Notes: generated by a model from the sequence alone, not told the origin. A stretch of DNA of 64,000 nt from Halanaerobacter jeridensis (GCF_016908315.1 NZ_JAFBDQ010000009.1:62001-126000); one strand, 5' to 3'. Shown: positions 27,701 to 36,894, counted from the first letter of the stretch. Translations and numbers: made by a program.

Positions 27701-28165
27701 TTTGTTTATTCACCTTCTTCCTCACCTGCTTCGAATAAAATATCTATATAAAGCTTCTCTTTTTGGTGAAACTTTATAGCTAGAAGTAAATAGCTAGGAG
27801 CTAGTAGTTAAAAACATAAAATCAAAAGCAAGAGGCACAATCAAAAAATAAGTAACCTCACTTTAAGACAATCCCTGACCCCACTATTAAAGTAAAACTA
27901 CCATTAGATGGCTGAGCAAATTTTCCGTAGTGGCATTAAATTTAGGATGTTAATGAGTCTTAATGAAGCAAACTTAAAATAAATTTTGTATTGTTTAATC
28001 TCCAATTTTGATTAGTCCCTCATAACAATCACGTCCTGTGATATTAGGGACATTAAAACATCGTGTTCGTCAAAGCTAAATTTATTTTAAGTTTGCGAAT
28101 TTTAGACGAATCATCCTAAATTTCTGAACGAAGAAATGCTTGCTCAGCCATCTCGAAGTTACACT
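27701..28165. repeat. 465-bp gap with a long imperfect palindrome (core 27906-28153)
   Basis: The core is bounded by perfect 14-nt inverted ends AGATGGCTGAGCAA (27906-27919; complement 28140-28153). Inside lie further inverted blocks: AAATTTAGGATG, and GCAAACTTAAAATAAATTT (27968-27986 with 28078-28096). A central hairpin GTCCCT/AGGGAC (28015-28051) caps it. Outside the core, aatatctatataaag (about 27737) is inverted relative to the cobQ stop region (about 28165-28179). The flank 27770-27850 carries agctag/agtaa simple repeats. No open frame. It looks like a non-autonomous element or a structured RNA inserted in the operon. Confidence 0.7.
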
Positions 28166-29674
28166 TTATATAGATATTATTTGATACAACAACTCCATAT
28201 CCAAATTATCACGCACTAAATCAGCTAATTTCTGATAAGCCTGCTCTCGCTCTTTCTCGACTACAAACTCATCTTCAACTAAAGGAGCCAAGCCTTTGCT
28301 TACTCTTAATTGATTAATAAACTCTCGCCTTAAAGAATCATTATCAAAAATCCCATGTAAATATGTCCCCCAAATCGTTCCTGCTTTATTAGATGCTCCA
28401 TCAGCCACACTCACCGATTCATCAGAACGTTGGGTAATAGTAAACAGTTCTTCAACTTCTACCCCATGCCTAGTATGACCCATATGAATTTCATAGCCGC
28501 TAATCGAATCTTGCTTAACAGCAAATATCTGTTCTGCTTTAATTTCAGCCTGCACTTGGGCTGTAATCTTCTCTGCTGCTAAAGTAGTTTCTATATCTAA
28601 TAAGCCTAAGCCTTCAATCTGACCTTGCTCAGTTTCTACACTATAAGGGTCATAAATCATCCTTCCTAACATCTGATAACCACCGCAGATACCCACTACT
28701 GGCACCTCTGCTTGGGCCAACTCAATAATCTGCTGGGCTACACCTGTTTGATATAAACATTCCAAATCCTCAATTGTATTCTTAGTCCCCGGCAGAATAA
28801 TCAAATCTGGCTCCTCTAAATCTTCTTGCGGCGCAACATATCTAACTCTCGTTTCAGGTACTTGTGCTAAAGCAGCAAAGTCAGTAAAGTTGGAGATATG
28901 AGGCAGATTAATCACAGCAATATCAAGCTCATACTCTGCACTCCCCTGCTCAGAACTAGCTATCGCATCTTCTTCGGGGATTTTAAAATCATCAAAGTAA
29001 GGTATCACTCCTAAAATAGGAATCCCCGTTTCTTCTTCAATATAGTCTAAGCCTGGTTCCAGGCGACTTTTTTGGCCCCGGAATTTATTAATAATGATTC
29101 CTTCTATCCTCTCTCTTTCTTCTGCCGTCAACAACTCTAAAGTGCCAACAATGCTAGCAAAGACTCCGCCGCGGTCAATATCTGCTACTAAAATAACCGG
29201 AGCTTGAGCCAATTTAGCTATTTTCATATTCACTAAATCATACTCTCTTAAATTAACTTCAGCTGGACTCCCCGCTCCTTCAATCACCACTACTTCAAAT
29301 TCTTGTTTTAATCTAGCTAATGATTCTTGGACTGCTGTTAAAGCAACTTGCTGTTCATTAAAGTACTCTTTAGCCGTCATATTCTGCTGCACCTGCCCGT
29401 GAATAATCACCTGCGCCGTAGTATCTTCTTTGGGTTTTAGCAAGATTGGATTCATATCCACAGTTGCTTCCACTTTAGCTGCTTCTGCCTGCACAGCTTG
29501 AGCACGACCAATCTCTCCTCCGCCTTTAGTAACATACGAATTCAAAGCCATATTTTGTGATTTGAAAGGGGCTACTCGATACCCATCATGCACCAAAATC
29601 CGACTCAAAGCTGAAGTTATAACGCTTTTACCTACATGAGAAGCCGTCCCCTGCACCATTATTGTCTGTGCCAC
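28166..29674 (-). CDS. cobQ: Cobyric acid synthase, copy 1
   Basis: 502 residues. Glutamine-dependent amidation of the b, d, e and g side chains of adenosylcobyrinic acid diamide. N-terminal P-loop VQGTASHVGKSVITSAL, NMALNSYVTKGGGEIGRAQAVQAEAA, VVIEGAGSPAEVNLRE, amidotransferase Cys in VVGICGGYQMLG and His in YLHGIFDND. Every key residue is present. It is the second of two tandem cobQ genes, 36 bp downstream of copy 2; both are full length and clearly paralogous. Confidence 0.95.
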   Translation of the reverse strand: MAQTIMVQGTASHVGKSVITSALSRILVHDGYRVAPFKSQNMALNSYVTKGGGEIGRAQAVQAEAAKVEATVDMNPILLKPKEDTTAQVIIHGQVQQNMTAKEYFNEQQVALTAVQESLARLKQEFEVVVIEGAGSPAEVNLREYDLVNMKIAKLAQAPVILVADIDRGGVFASIVGTLELLTAEERERIEGIIINKFRGQKSRLEPGLDYIEEETGIPILGVIPYFDDFKIPEEDAIASSEQGSAEYELDIAVINLPHISNFTDFAALAQVPETRVRYVAPQEDLEEPDLIILPGTKNTIEDLECLYQTGVAQQIIELAQAEVPVVGICGGYQMLGRMIYDPYSVETEQGQIEGLGLLDIETTLAAEKITAQVQAEIKAEQIFAVKQDSISGYEIHMGHTRHGVEVEELFTITQRSDESVSVADGASNKAGTIWGTYLHGIFDNDSLRREFINQLRVSKGLAPLVEDEFVVEKEREQAYQKLADLVRDNLDMELLYQIISI

Positions 29675-29710
29675 TTAATCACCACCCTTATAATGCAATT
29701 TATAATTATT

Positions 29711-31219
29711 CTATTTCTCCATTATTCTATAAAGAAGTTCTAAATCCAAATTCTCCCTCACCATTTCCGCCAACGCATCATAACTTGCTTCTAACTCTTT
29801 TCTCTGTTCTATACTATCCCCAGCTAATTTAGCTAAACCTTTCTGCTGACGCAAATAATTAATCCACTCTCTTCTAAATTGATCATTATCAAAAATGCCG
29901 TGTAGATAAGTACCCCAGACCAAATTTGCTTGGTTTACTGCCCCATCTGGCATTGTAACCTTTTCTCCCGAGCGTTCAGTGATCGTTAACAGCGGTTCAA
30001 CTCCTGCTCCTCGCTGCGTTTGGCCCATATGAATCTCATAACCACTGATCTTTTGAGCGGAACAAAACTCGTACCCATCATTTACCGCAGCCTGCACTTG
30101 ATGCGTTGCTTTTTCTTCCCTAAAAGTCGTTTCTAAATCTAACAATCCTAATCCAGTCAGTGCTTTATCGTCTCCTTCAGTTAAATTAGGGTCTAATAAT
30201 TTTTGCCCTAAGATCTGATAACCACCGCAAATCCCTACTACAATTATTTCATCCTCTGCTGCCTTAATTATTTTAGCAGCTAATCCTGTGTCTTTAAGAT
30301 ATTTCAAATCAGCCGTAGTATTTTTAGTCCCCGGAATAATCACTGCCTCATAATCACTCAAGTCAGCTTCAGCACTTACATAATCAACTTCTACTTTAGG
30401 TTCTAAAGCTAAAGCATCAAAATCAGTAAAGTTAGATAAGTGCGGTAAATTAATCACAGCAATCTTAATTTCCGCCTTGGTTGAACTAAGATTAGCTAAA
30501 GAGACCGAATCTTCATCAGGAATCTTAATATCATGACAGTAAGGAAGGACTCCTACAACTGGCTTGCCCGTCTTTTCTTCTAAAAATTCAATCCCCGGCT
30601 CTAATAGTTCAAAATCACCGCGAAATTTATTAAGTACAATGCCCTGCACTAAGTCCCGGTCCGCAGGCTCTAATAATTTCAAAGTTCCTACTACTGCCGC
30701 TAATGCTCCGCCGCGGTTCACATCAGCTACTAATAAGACAGGAGTTTGCTTTAATTTAGCCACCTTCATATTAGCTAAGTCCTGCTCTTTCATATTTATT
30801 TCAGCCGGACTGCCTGCTCCTTCTAAAACTAGTGCCTCAAATTGTTGGGATAGAGCAGTCAAAGAATCGTCTATCACTTCTAAGGCCCAATTAATATAGT
30901 CTTGATTTTTTCTGTCTACACCAAAATCTCCCCTGGGAGAACCCCGCACTATAACCTGCGCTTGGCCCTCACCTTTGGGCTTAACTAATAGCGGCTGCAT
31001 ATCAGCGGTAGCATCTATCCCTGCCGCATCAGCTTGCACAGCTTGCGCCCGCCCAATTTCTGCTCCATTGTTAGTTACATAGGAATTTAAAGCCATATTC
31101 CAAGATTTAAAAGGAGCAACTTGATAACCATCCTGGGTCAAGATCCGGCATAAAGCAATAGTTAAGATACTTTTCCCTACATTAGAAGCTGTCCCCTGAA
31201 TCATAATCGACTTAGTCAT
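29711..31219 (-). CDS. cobQ: Cobyric acid synthase, copy 2
   Basis: About 502 residues, same domain order as its neighbour: P-loop IQGTASNVGKSILTIAL, NMALNSYVTNNGAEIGRAQ, LEGAGSPAEINMKEQDL, Cys in VVGICGGYQILG, and His in YLHGIFDND. The ATG at 31219 (MTKSIMIQ) is preferred because CAGGAGGAAAAACGG precedes it, giving an 8-bp overlap with the cobU stop; the longer reading MKRQEEKR lacks a site. One copy should suffice for the pathway, so specialisation, dosage or recent duplication is possible. Confidence 0.94.
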   Translation of the reverse strand: MTKSIMIQGTASNVGKSILTIALCRILTQDGYQVAPFKSWNMALNSYVTNNGAEIGRAQAVQADAAGIDATADMQPLLVKPKGEGQAQVIVRGSPRGDFGVDRKNQDYINWALEVIDDSLTALSQQFEALVLEGAGSPAEINMKEQDLANMKVAKLKQTPVLLVADVNRGGALAAVVGTLKLLEPADRDLVQGIVLNKFRGDFELLEPGIEFLEEKTGKPVVGVLPYCHDIKIPDEDSVSLANLSSTKAEIKIAVINLPHLSNFTDFDALALEPKVEVDYVSAEADLSDYEAVIIPGTKNTTADLKYLKDTGLAAKIIKAAEDEIIVVGICGGYQILGQKLLDPNLTEGDDKALTGLGLLDLETTFREEKATHQVQAAVNDGYEFCSAQKISGYEIHMGQTQRGAGVEPLLTITERSGEKVTMPDGAVNQANLVWGTYLHGIFDNDQFRREWINYLRQQKGLAKLAGDSIEQRKELEASYDALAEMVRENLDLELLYRIMEK

Positions 31220-31826
31220 CCGTTTTTCCTCCTGCCGTTTCAAATTGGGCTCGGGTAGCCTGCCCTAATTCTTTGATTTCAACAGGCAAACCTGCATAAG
31301 TAATATATACTTCATCAGCCTTCGCTGCTAAAAACTGATTAGCTCGACCGACAACATCTCGATAAATTCTCCCTGCCTGATAAGACGGTACTAAACCCTG
31401 CCCTACTTCATTAGAAACTACTACTAAAGTCAAATCTTTCTCCTCAACTTGAGCTATTATTTTTTCTAATTCAGTCATGATTTCTTCTTCGCGCTGTTGG
31501 GCAGCAAATTCATATTCATCCTCATCCAATTCTTCATCTGCTAGTAACAGATTAGAAACTAAGACAGTTACACAATCTAATAATACAACTGTTTCCTGTT
31601 CTATTTTCCCCAAAACACTACTGACAGCCTGCGGTTCTTCAATGGTAGTCCACTCTTCTGGTCGCGAAGATTGATGCTGCTTAATCCGGTCTGCCATCTC
31701 TTCATCTCTAGCCTCAGCAGTAGCAATATAAGTAACATCTACTCCTCCATATTTTTCAACAATCTGTTCTGCAAAACTACTTTTCCCGCTTCTAGCGCCT
31801 CCTAAAACTAAAATTAATTGACTCAT
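31212..31826 (-). CDS. cobU: Adenosylcobinamide kinase / guanylyltransferase
   Basis: 204 residues. Bifunctional enzyme that phosphorylates adenosylcobinamide and then transfers GMP. P-loop LVLGGARSGKSSFAEQIV, YIATAEARDEEMADRIKQHQSSRPEEWTT with the guanylyl-accepting His, TVVLLDCVTVLVSNLL and VVSNEVGQGLVPS are all family hallmarks. ATG at 31826; it overlaps cobQ copy 2 by 8 bp and is 30 bp after cobT. Confidence 0.96.
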   Translation of the reverse strand: MSQLILVLGGARSGKSSFAEQIVEKYGGVDVTYIATAEARDEEMADRIKQHQSSRPEEWTTIEEPQAVSSVLGKIEQETVVLLDCVTVLVSNLLLADEELDEDEYEFAAQQREEEIMTELEKIIAQVEEKDLTLVVVSNEVGQGLVPSYQAGRIYRDVVGRANQFLAAKADEVYITYAGLPVEIKELGQATRAQFETAGGKTDD

Positions 31827-31856
31827 ACTTACCGCCTCACTTAAGAATCCCTAGAA

Positions 31857-32909
31857 TTAATCTTCCACTGTAATTCCTGCTTCCGAAAAAGTTGCCATCC
31901 CATTAATAATATTTGCTGCTGCCTCTACCAAATTCATACTTAAGACTGCTCCTGTTCCTTCTCCTAGCCGCATTTCTAAATCTAACAGCGGTTCCAAGTC
32001 AAGTGCTTCATAAATCTTAATATGCCCCGGTTCAACTGATTGATGAGAAGGTAGCAAATAATTACTAACTTGAGGTTCTATTTTATGAGCAATTAACGCT
32101 GCTGCTCCTGAAATCAAGCCATCAATAATTACTGGTACTCGATGAGCAGCAGCACCTAACATCACTCCCGCCATACCTCCAATTTCTAAGCCACCTACTT
32201 TGGCTAAGATATCTAAGCCATCATTTACTTGTGGCTGGTTTACTTCTAAAGCTTGAGCAATTACTTTCTTTTTCTTTTCCAGACCTGCTTCATCAATTCC
32301 TGTTCCATAACCAACTATTTGCTCTAAAGATAGGTCAGTACTAGTTGCTAAAATAGCACTACTAGATGTAGTATTGCCAATCCCCATTTCACCAGTACCA
32401 ATCAAATTAGCACCTTGCTTAATTAAGTCTTCAACAACTTCAATTCCTACTTCAAGACTACTAATTGCTTCTTCTCTTGTCATAGCAGGGCCAACTGCCA
32501 AATTATCTGTTCCATATTTAACCTTTCGGTTCAATAAATTTTCTCCCTCTATCTCTTGAGCAACTCCTATATCTACAATCGCTACTTCTGCCCCTGCTTG
32601 CTCAGCTAGCACATTAACAGCAGCCCCACCATTTAAAAAATTATACACCATTTGAGTTGTTACCTGCTGAGGAAAAGCACTAACTCCTTCCTCAACTACG
32701 CCGTGATCACCGGCCATGACAACATGATATTTATTATCAACTTGGGGCAACAATTCTCCGCTAATACCAGCTAGTTGAACTGCTATTTCTTCCAATTTAC
32801 CTAAACTGCCCGGCGGTTTAGTCAAACTATCTAATCTTTTCTGCGCTTGCCTCATTTGGGCACGATTTAACTCTGTAATGTTATTAACTGTACTCTCTAA
32901 TAAATTCAA
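31857..32909 (-). CDS. cobT: Nicotinate-nucleotide:DMB phosphoribosyltransferase
   Basis: About 350 residues. Activates the lower-ligand base to alpha-ribazole phosphate. Seen: DSLTKPPGSLGKLEEIA, the substrate motif VVMAGDHGVVEEGVSAFPQQVT, GEMGIGNTTSSSA, and the C-terminal SVEPGHIKIYEALDLEPLLDLEMRLGEGTGA with the catalytic Glu. The TTG at 32909 fits best: GAGGTG lies 9 nt upstream and it begins just after the cbiJ stop. A GTG at 32921 would overlap that site itself. Confidence 0.93.
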   Translation of the reverse strand: MNLLESTVNNITELNRAQMRQAQKRLDSLTKPPGSLGKLEEIAVQLAGISGELLPQVDNKYHVVMAGDHGVVEEGVSAFPQQVTTQMVYNFLNGGAAVNVLAEQAGAEVAIVDIGVAQEIEGENLLNRKVKYGTDNLAVGPAMTREEAISSLEVGIEVVEDLIKQGANLIGTGEMGIGNTTSSSAILATSTDLSLEQIVGYGTGIDEAGLEKKKKVIAQALEVNQPQVNDGLDILAKVGGLEIGGMAGVMLGAAAHRVPVIIDGLISGAAALIAHKIEPQVSNYLLPSHQSVEPGHIKIYEALDLEPLLDLEMRLGEGTGAVLSMNLVEAAANIINGMATFSEAGITVED

Positions 32910-32910
32910 T

Positions 32911-33672
32911 TTAGTGTTCACCTCTTTTTACTTCTTGCAGTAACTCTTGATAATTTTTAACTAAATTATTATAATCCAATTCTGGTCTTGTAATCAACAG
33001 TACCGGAATATCTAATTCCAAAGCCGCCTCTAATTTAGTATCTACTCCACCAGTTTTACCACTTGCCTTAGTTACTAATAGATCAATCTCATAATCTTCT
33101 AATAACACTTGATTTAGCTGCTTACTAAATGGACCCTGCATAGCAATTAGATTTTGCGGACTAAAACCTAACTCTTGGACTCGCTTAATAAACTTCCAGT
33201 TAGGCAACACTCGCGCTAACAATCTCTGCTGCCAATCTTCTATCTCAGCTGTGAAATAATCTAAATTTTTGCTGCCAATCGTCAATAATATTTTTTCAAA
33301 CTCTTTAGCTTTGCGAGCCGCCTCTTGATAGCTGTTAACCTTAATTAACAACTCATGTTCTCTACTCTCTATACTGCCCCGCTCAAAACGAATATACTTT
33401 ATATTTGATTTAGCACTAACTTCTAAAGCAGTCTTTGAGATTGTCACAGCAAAAGGATGAGTAACATCAATAATAGTGTCTACTTCATAATCTCTTAGCA
33501 ACTGTTTCATCTTTGCATCATCCAATTTCTCTTGCTTAACTATAATATCTAAATCAGACAATAAATTTGCTCCATATTCAGTTGTTACTGAAGCAATAAT
33601 TGAAGAACCATTCTGTTTTAATTTAGCAATTACTTCGCGACTATCCTTAGTCCCTGCTAATACTAAAATCAT
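32911..33672 (-). CDS. cbiJ: Cobalt-precorrin-6A reductase
   Basis: 253 residues. NAD(P)H-dependent reduction of the corrin ring. Seen: ILVLAGTKDSREVIAKL at the N-terminus, VDTIIDVTHPFAVTISKTALEV, IKYIRFERGS, LLTIGSKNLDYF, RVLPNWKFIKRVQELG and NLIAMQGPFSKQLNQVLL, the usual CobK/CbiJ landmarks. It overlaps cobJ by 4 bp. Required between CbiD and CbiE/CbiT in the anaerobic route. Confidence 0.93.
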   Translation of the reverse strand: MILVLAGTKDSREVIAKLKQNGSSIIASVTTEYGANLLSDLDIIVKQEKLDDAKMKQLLRDYEVDTIIDVTHPFAVTISKTALEVSAKSNIKYIRFERGSIESREHELLIKVNSYQEAARKAKEFEKILLTIGSKNLDYFTAEIEDWQQRLLARVLPNWKFIKRVQELGFSPQNLIAMQGPFSKQLNQVLLEDYEIDLLVTKASGKTGGVDTKLEAALELDIPVLLITRPELDYNNLVKNYQELLQEVKRGEH

Positions 33673-34448
33673 ACTTGATACCCTCGCGGCGTAATCATCA
33701 AATCTTGAGCTGAATAAGTATCAGAATTCCCAATAATCACAGTCGTCAACATATTTATCTCAAACTCTAACATCTGCTCTAAAGTAGTGATTTCTATTTC
33801 TTCAGCACCACGCTTAGCACTACGGACAATACCTACTGGAGTCTCAGCAGAGCGCTGCTGTAAAAAAATCTGTCTAGCCTCTTCAATCTGTTTAACTCGC
33901 TGTTTACTCTTAGGATTATAAAGAGCAGTAATAAAATCACCCTCGGCTGCTTTAATTAGCCTTTTTTTAATTACTGCCCACGGTGTTAACAAATCACTTA
34001 AGCTAATTACCGTATAATCATGCATCAAAGGTGCGCCTAACGAAGCTGCTGCTGCATTTGCTGCTGTAATACCTGGGATTATTTCGACAGAAATATCACT
34101 TGCTTCTTTTTCAACCAATTCTAACACCAAACCAGCCATCCCATAAACACCAGAGTCACCACTGCTAACCAAAGCTACCTCTAATCCCTGCTGGGCTAAC
34201 TTAATTGCTTTTTTACAGCGTTTGACTTCTGTTCCCATACCAGTACTAATTGTCTCCTGTTCGGGCGCTAAAATTTCTGTTACTAAATCAACATAAGTAC
34301 TATAACCTACTACAGTATCTACTTCTTGCAATAATCTATAGGCTTTCAAACTCATCTGTTCAATATCTCCAGGGCCAATACCAACTACATATAATTGTCC
34401 TTCACTACTGCTACTGTCACTCCGTTTTTGCTTGTCTTGTCTAATAAT
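33669..34448 (-). CDS. cobJ: Cobalt-precorrin-3B C17-methyltransferase, start codon unusual
   Basis: About 259 residues if begun at an ATT near 34448. The body is a clear CobJ/CbiH: SLKAYRLLQEVDTVVGYSTYVDL, LVSSGDSGVYGMAGLVLEL, IPGITAANAAAASLGAPLMHDYTVISLSDLLTPW and TALYNPKSKQRVKQ. The SAM-binding N-terminus QLYVVGIGPGDIEQ is encoded in frame, but upstream of it there is no ATG, GTG or TTG before an in-frame TGA at about 34452-34454. The first ATG (34355) falls after the GxGPG motif. A GAGGAGGGTGA site precedes three ATT codons (34451, 34448, 34445) inside cbiG. Coordinates at this end are therefore tentative. Confidence 0.85.
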   Translation of the reverse strand: MIRQDKQKRSDSSSSEGQLYVVGIGPGDIEQMSLKAYRLLQEVDTVVGYSTYVDLVTEILAPEQETISTGMGTEVKRCKKAIKLAQQGLEVALVSSGDSGVYGMAGLVLELVEKEASDISVEIIPGITAANAAAASLGAPLMHDYTVISLSDLLTPWAVIKKRLIKAAEGDFITALYNPKSKQRVKQIEEARQIFLQQRSAETPVGIVRSAKRGAEEIEITTLEQMLEFEINMLTTVIIGNSDTYSAQDLMITPRGYQV

Positions 34449-35416
34449 AATTCACCCTCCTCAGCACTTAGCAGAGCTGTCGGCTCACAAACCCCTCCAA
34501 CTCCTATCTGTTCTTTAACAAATTCTGAAGTTGTATAGTCAAAATCAACTTCTTCAATCTCTTCACGAGCAATAATCTCAAGCTCTACTCCCAATTTCTT
34601 TGCTGTTTCTCTAAGTCCTGCTTCATCCTGCTTCAAATCTATAGTTGCCAAATTTTTAATACTTGCTTTAGCTAAATTTAATTTCTGCAAAGCTAAATTA
34701 ATAGCTGTTTCAACTTGCTTGACACTTACCCCTTTACGACAGCCAATACCTAAAACTATATTCTGCGGCACAAGTTGTATATAAGGCACAGAAATTTCGC
34801 TTCTCTGATTAGAAATAATGACTGGAAATCCTTCTCTAGATCCTAACTCATCTAGTGAAAACAAATCAACATTTTCAGCTACATCTAAATCTAATTCTAA
34901 ATCACTAAAAATATTAACCCGCTGTTCATTAACCAAGGCTGCATTAGCTAACTTCAAATTATCAAAAGGAATGATTTCACAGTTGAGTTGCTGCGCTAAC
35001 AGGTCAAAAGCTAATTTATCCTGACAATCTGTAGCAGTTGTAATCACTGGATTAGCTTTAATTTGCTCAGCAATTTTAGCTGTTAATTGATTAGCACCAC
35101 CTAAATGTCCTGATAAAGTACTAATTACATTTGCTCCAGTTTCATCAATAGTCACAACTGCTGGATCCTCTCTCTTATCTTCTATATAAGGGGCTAACAC
35201 CCTGACCACAATTCCTAAAGACATAATAAAAATAAGACCATCATATTGAAAAAATAATTCTGCCACCAACTCTTGTAAGGAAGAATCAAATTCATTAACC
35301 TCAGCACTAGAATTTAATTTATCTGCTATATATAAATCAACATTACTTAACTTCTCTTCTAATTTTAATGCTAACTCTTCACCCGATGAGGTTAAAGCAA
35401 TCACAGCTAAATTCAT
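34385..35416 (-). CDS. cbiG: Cobalt-precorrin-5A hydrolase
   Basis: 343 residues. Opens the lactone and releases acetaldehyde during ring contraction. Seen: DGLIFIMSLGIVVRVLAPYIEDKREDPAVVTIDE, VISTLSGHLGGANQLT and, in the C-terminal domain, LGIGCRKGVSVKQVETAI plus VGGVCEPTALLSAEEGELLLDKTSKNGVTVAV, all typical. The C-terminus is complete, which argues that the cobJ start problem is not caused by a sequencing error in cbiG. It overlaps the 5' end of cobJ by about 64 bp, and its ATG overlaps the cbiF stop. Confidence 0.95.
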   Translation of the reverse strand: MNLAVIALTSSGEELALKLEEKLSNVDLYIADKLNSSAEVNEFDSSLQELVAELFFQYDGLIFIMSLGIVVRVLAPYIEDKREDPAVVTIDETGANVISTLSGHLGGANQLTAKIAEQIKANPVITTATDCQDKLAFDLLAQQLNCEIIPFDNLKLANAALVNEQRVNIFSDLELDLDVAENVDLFSLDELGSREGFPVIISNQRSEISVPYIQLVPQNIVLGIGCRKGVSVKQVETAINLALQKLNLAKASIKNLATIDLKQDEAGLRETAKKLGVELEIIAREEIEEVDFDYTTSEFVKEQIGVGGVCEPTALLSAEEGELLLDKTSKNGVTVAVVKDNYM

Positions 35417-36168
35417 TATTCTTCAGCCTGCCGAAATTGATGGCTAAAGTTCTTATCATACAATTTGGAATGTTGATAATCACTATCTAAGAAATCCCCC
35501 ACTAAGATCATTGCTGTCTTAGTGATCTCTGCTGTTTTTACTTGCTCTACTATATTAGATAACTGTCCTTGCACCACACGTTCATCACTCCAAGATGCCT
35601 TTTGTACCACAGCAATAGGCGTTTTTATAGGATATTCTTCTTTTAATTCTTCCACTACATCACTAATCATATGTACACTCAAGAAAATAGCCAGAGAAGT
35701 ATTATGCTTAGCTAATTTATGCAGCCTTTCTTTTTCAGGCACTGGAGTTCGTCCCTCTAATCTAGTTACAATCACTGTTTGAGAAACATCTGGTAATGTG
35801 AATTCTCGCTCTACTGCTGCTGCAGCTGCTAAAAAAGAACTAACCCCCGGAATAATCTGATAAGCAATGCCTACTTCTTTTAAGTAATCTATCTGTTCTT
35901 GTAAAGCGCCGTAAATACTAGGATCTCCAGTATGCACTCTAGCTACTGTTTGATCTTTTTCACTCGCTTCTTCCATTTTCCCCAGTACTTCTTCTAACGT
36001 CATGCCTGCACTATTATAAACTTCTGCCTGAGGAGCATAATCTAAAATCTCTGGATTAACCAAAGAACCCGCGTAAATAACAATCTCTGCTTTTTCCAAC
36101 ACTTTCTTAGCTTTAATTGTTAACAACTCTGGGTCCCCAGGTCCTGCTCCAATAAAATATACTTTCAT
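35416..36168 (-). CDS. cbiF: Cobalt-precorrin-4 C11-methyltransferase
   Basis: About 250 residues, SAM-dependent tetrapyrrole methylase. N-terminal VYFIGAGPGDPELLTIKAKKVLE, VIYAGSLVNPEILDYAP, VARVHTGDPSIYGALQEQIDYL, PGVSSFLAAAAAVEREFTLP and the C-terminal MILVGDFL are diagnostic of CobM/CbiF. The ATG at 36168 is chosen for its 8-nt spacing after AGAGGGAG; a GTG at 36177 would be too close. It abuts cbiL (12-bp gap after trimming) and cbiG. Confidence 0.95.
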   Translation of the reverse strand: MKVYFIGAGPGDPELLTIKAKKVLEKAEIVIYAGSLVNPEILDYAPQAEVYNSAGMTLEEVLGKMEEASEKDQTVARVHTGDPSIYGALQEQIDYLKEVGIAYQIIPGVSSFLAAAAAVEREFTLPDVSQTVIVTRLEGRTPVPEKERLHKLAKHNTSLAIFLSVHMISDVVEELKEEYPIKTPIAVVQKASWSDERVVQGQLSNIVEQVKTAEITKTAMILVGDFLDSDYQHSKLYDKNFSHQFRQAEE

Positions 36169-36189
36169 TAATTTCACTCCCTCTAAGCT

Positions 36190-36894
36190 TTATTTCTTTT
36201 TAACAATAATTTGTGATAAATAATCTATTTTGTCTGCCTCTAAAGCGTCTAAATCAGTAGTCACAAACTCTTCTTCTTGGCCACACCGACTAATAAAAGT
36301 GCTCTGGTCTTTTAAATCTAATTTCTCTAATAATTTAACAACTTGACCATAATTTCTACTTACTTTCAGTAAAATAATATTTTCAAAATTTAATAATCCG
36401 CTTTCCATCTCATCTAAATTATCACTGACTGGAATAACTGCAACCTTTTCATCACCTTGGGCCAAAGGTAAGTTCAGTTGGCTACTACAGGCATTAATTG
36501 AACTAACACCTGGGATTGTTTCAATCTGCTGAGGATATTTAACTGCTATTCGTTCCATAATATAACTATAAGTACTATAAAATAAAGGATCACCAATAGT
36601 AATCAAAGCTACATCTCTACCTTGCTCTAATAAATTAATAATTTCCTCAGCAGCCTGCTTCCACGCAGTCTCTAATTTTTTTTGCTGACTAGTCATCGGA
36701 AAATGGATTGCTTTTATTTTATCTTGACAATCAACTATCTCTGTTATAATTTCCCAAGCTAAACTAGATTTATTAGGCTTAGACTGGGGAGTACAGACGA
36801 CATCAACTTCTTCTAAAATCCGCTTACTCTTCAAAGTTAATAATTCCGGGTCACCTGGACCAACTCCCAGGCCATATAATTTACCTTGCTTCAT
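36190..36894 (-). CDS. cbiL: Cobalt-precorrin-2 C20-methyltransferase
   Basis: 234 residues. First ring methyltransferase after cobalt insertion. Seen: GLGVGPGDPELLTLKSKRILEEVDVV, ALITIGDPLFYSTYSYIMERI, IPGVSSINACSSQLNLPLAQGDEKVAVIP and NIILLKVSRNYGQVVKLLEKL, typical of CobI/CbiL. It overlaps cbiT by 14 bp; AGAGGTG precedes the ATG. Confidence 0.95.
   Translation of the reverse strand: MKQGKLYGLGVGPGDPELLTLKSKRILEEVDVVCTPQSKPNKSSLAWEIITEIVDCQDKIKAIHFPMTSQQKKLETAWKQAAEEIINLLEQGRDVALITIGDPLFYSTYSYIMERIAVKYPQQIETIPGVSSINACSSQLNLPLAQGDEKVAVIPVSDNLDEMESGLLNFENIILLKVSRNYGQVVKLLEKLDLKDQSTFISRCGQEEEFVTTDLDALEADKIDYLSQIIVKKK

Noticed and set aside
34424-34428. Programmed -1 frameshift joining cbiG to cobJ
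   Set aside because: The frame relation would allow it, but the heptamer is not a standard slippery site and no strong downstream structure was seen. CbiG ends at its usual place, so I treat it only as an alternative to an ATT start.
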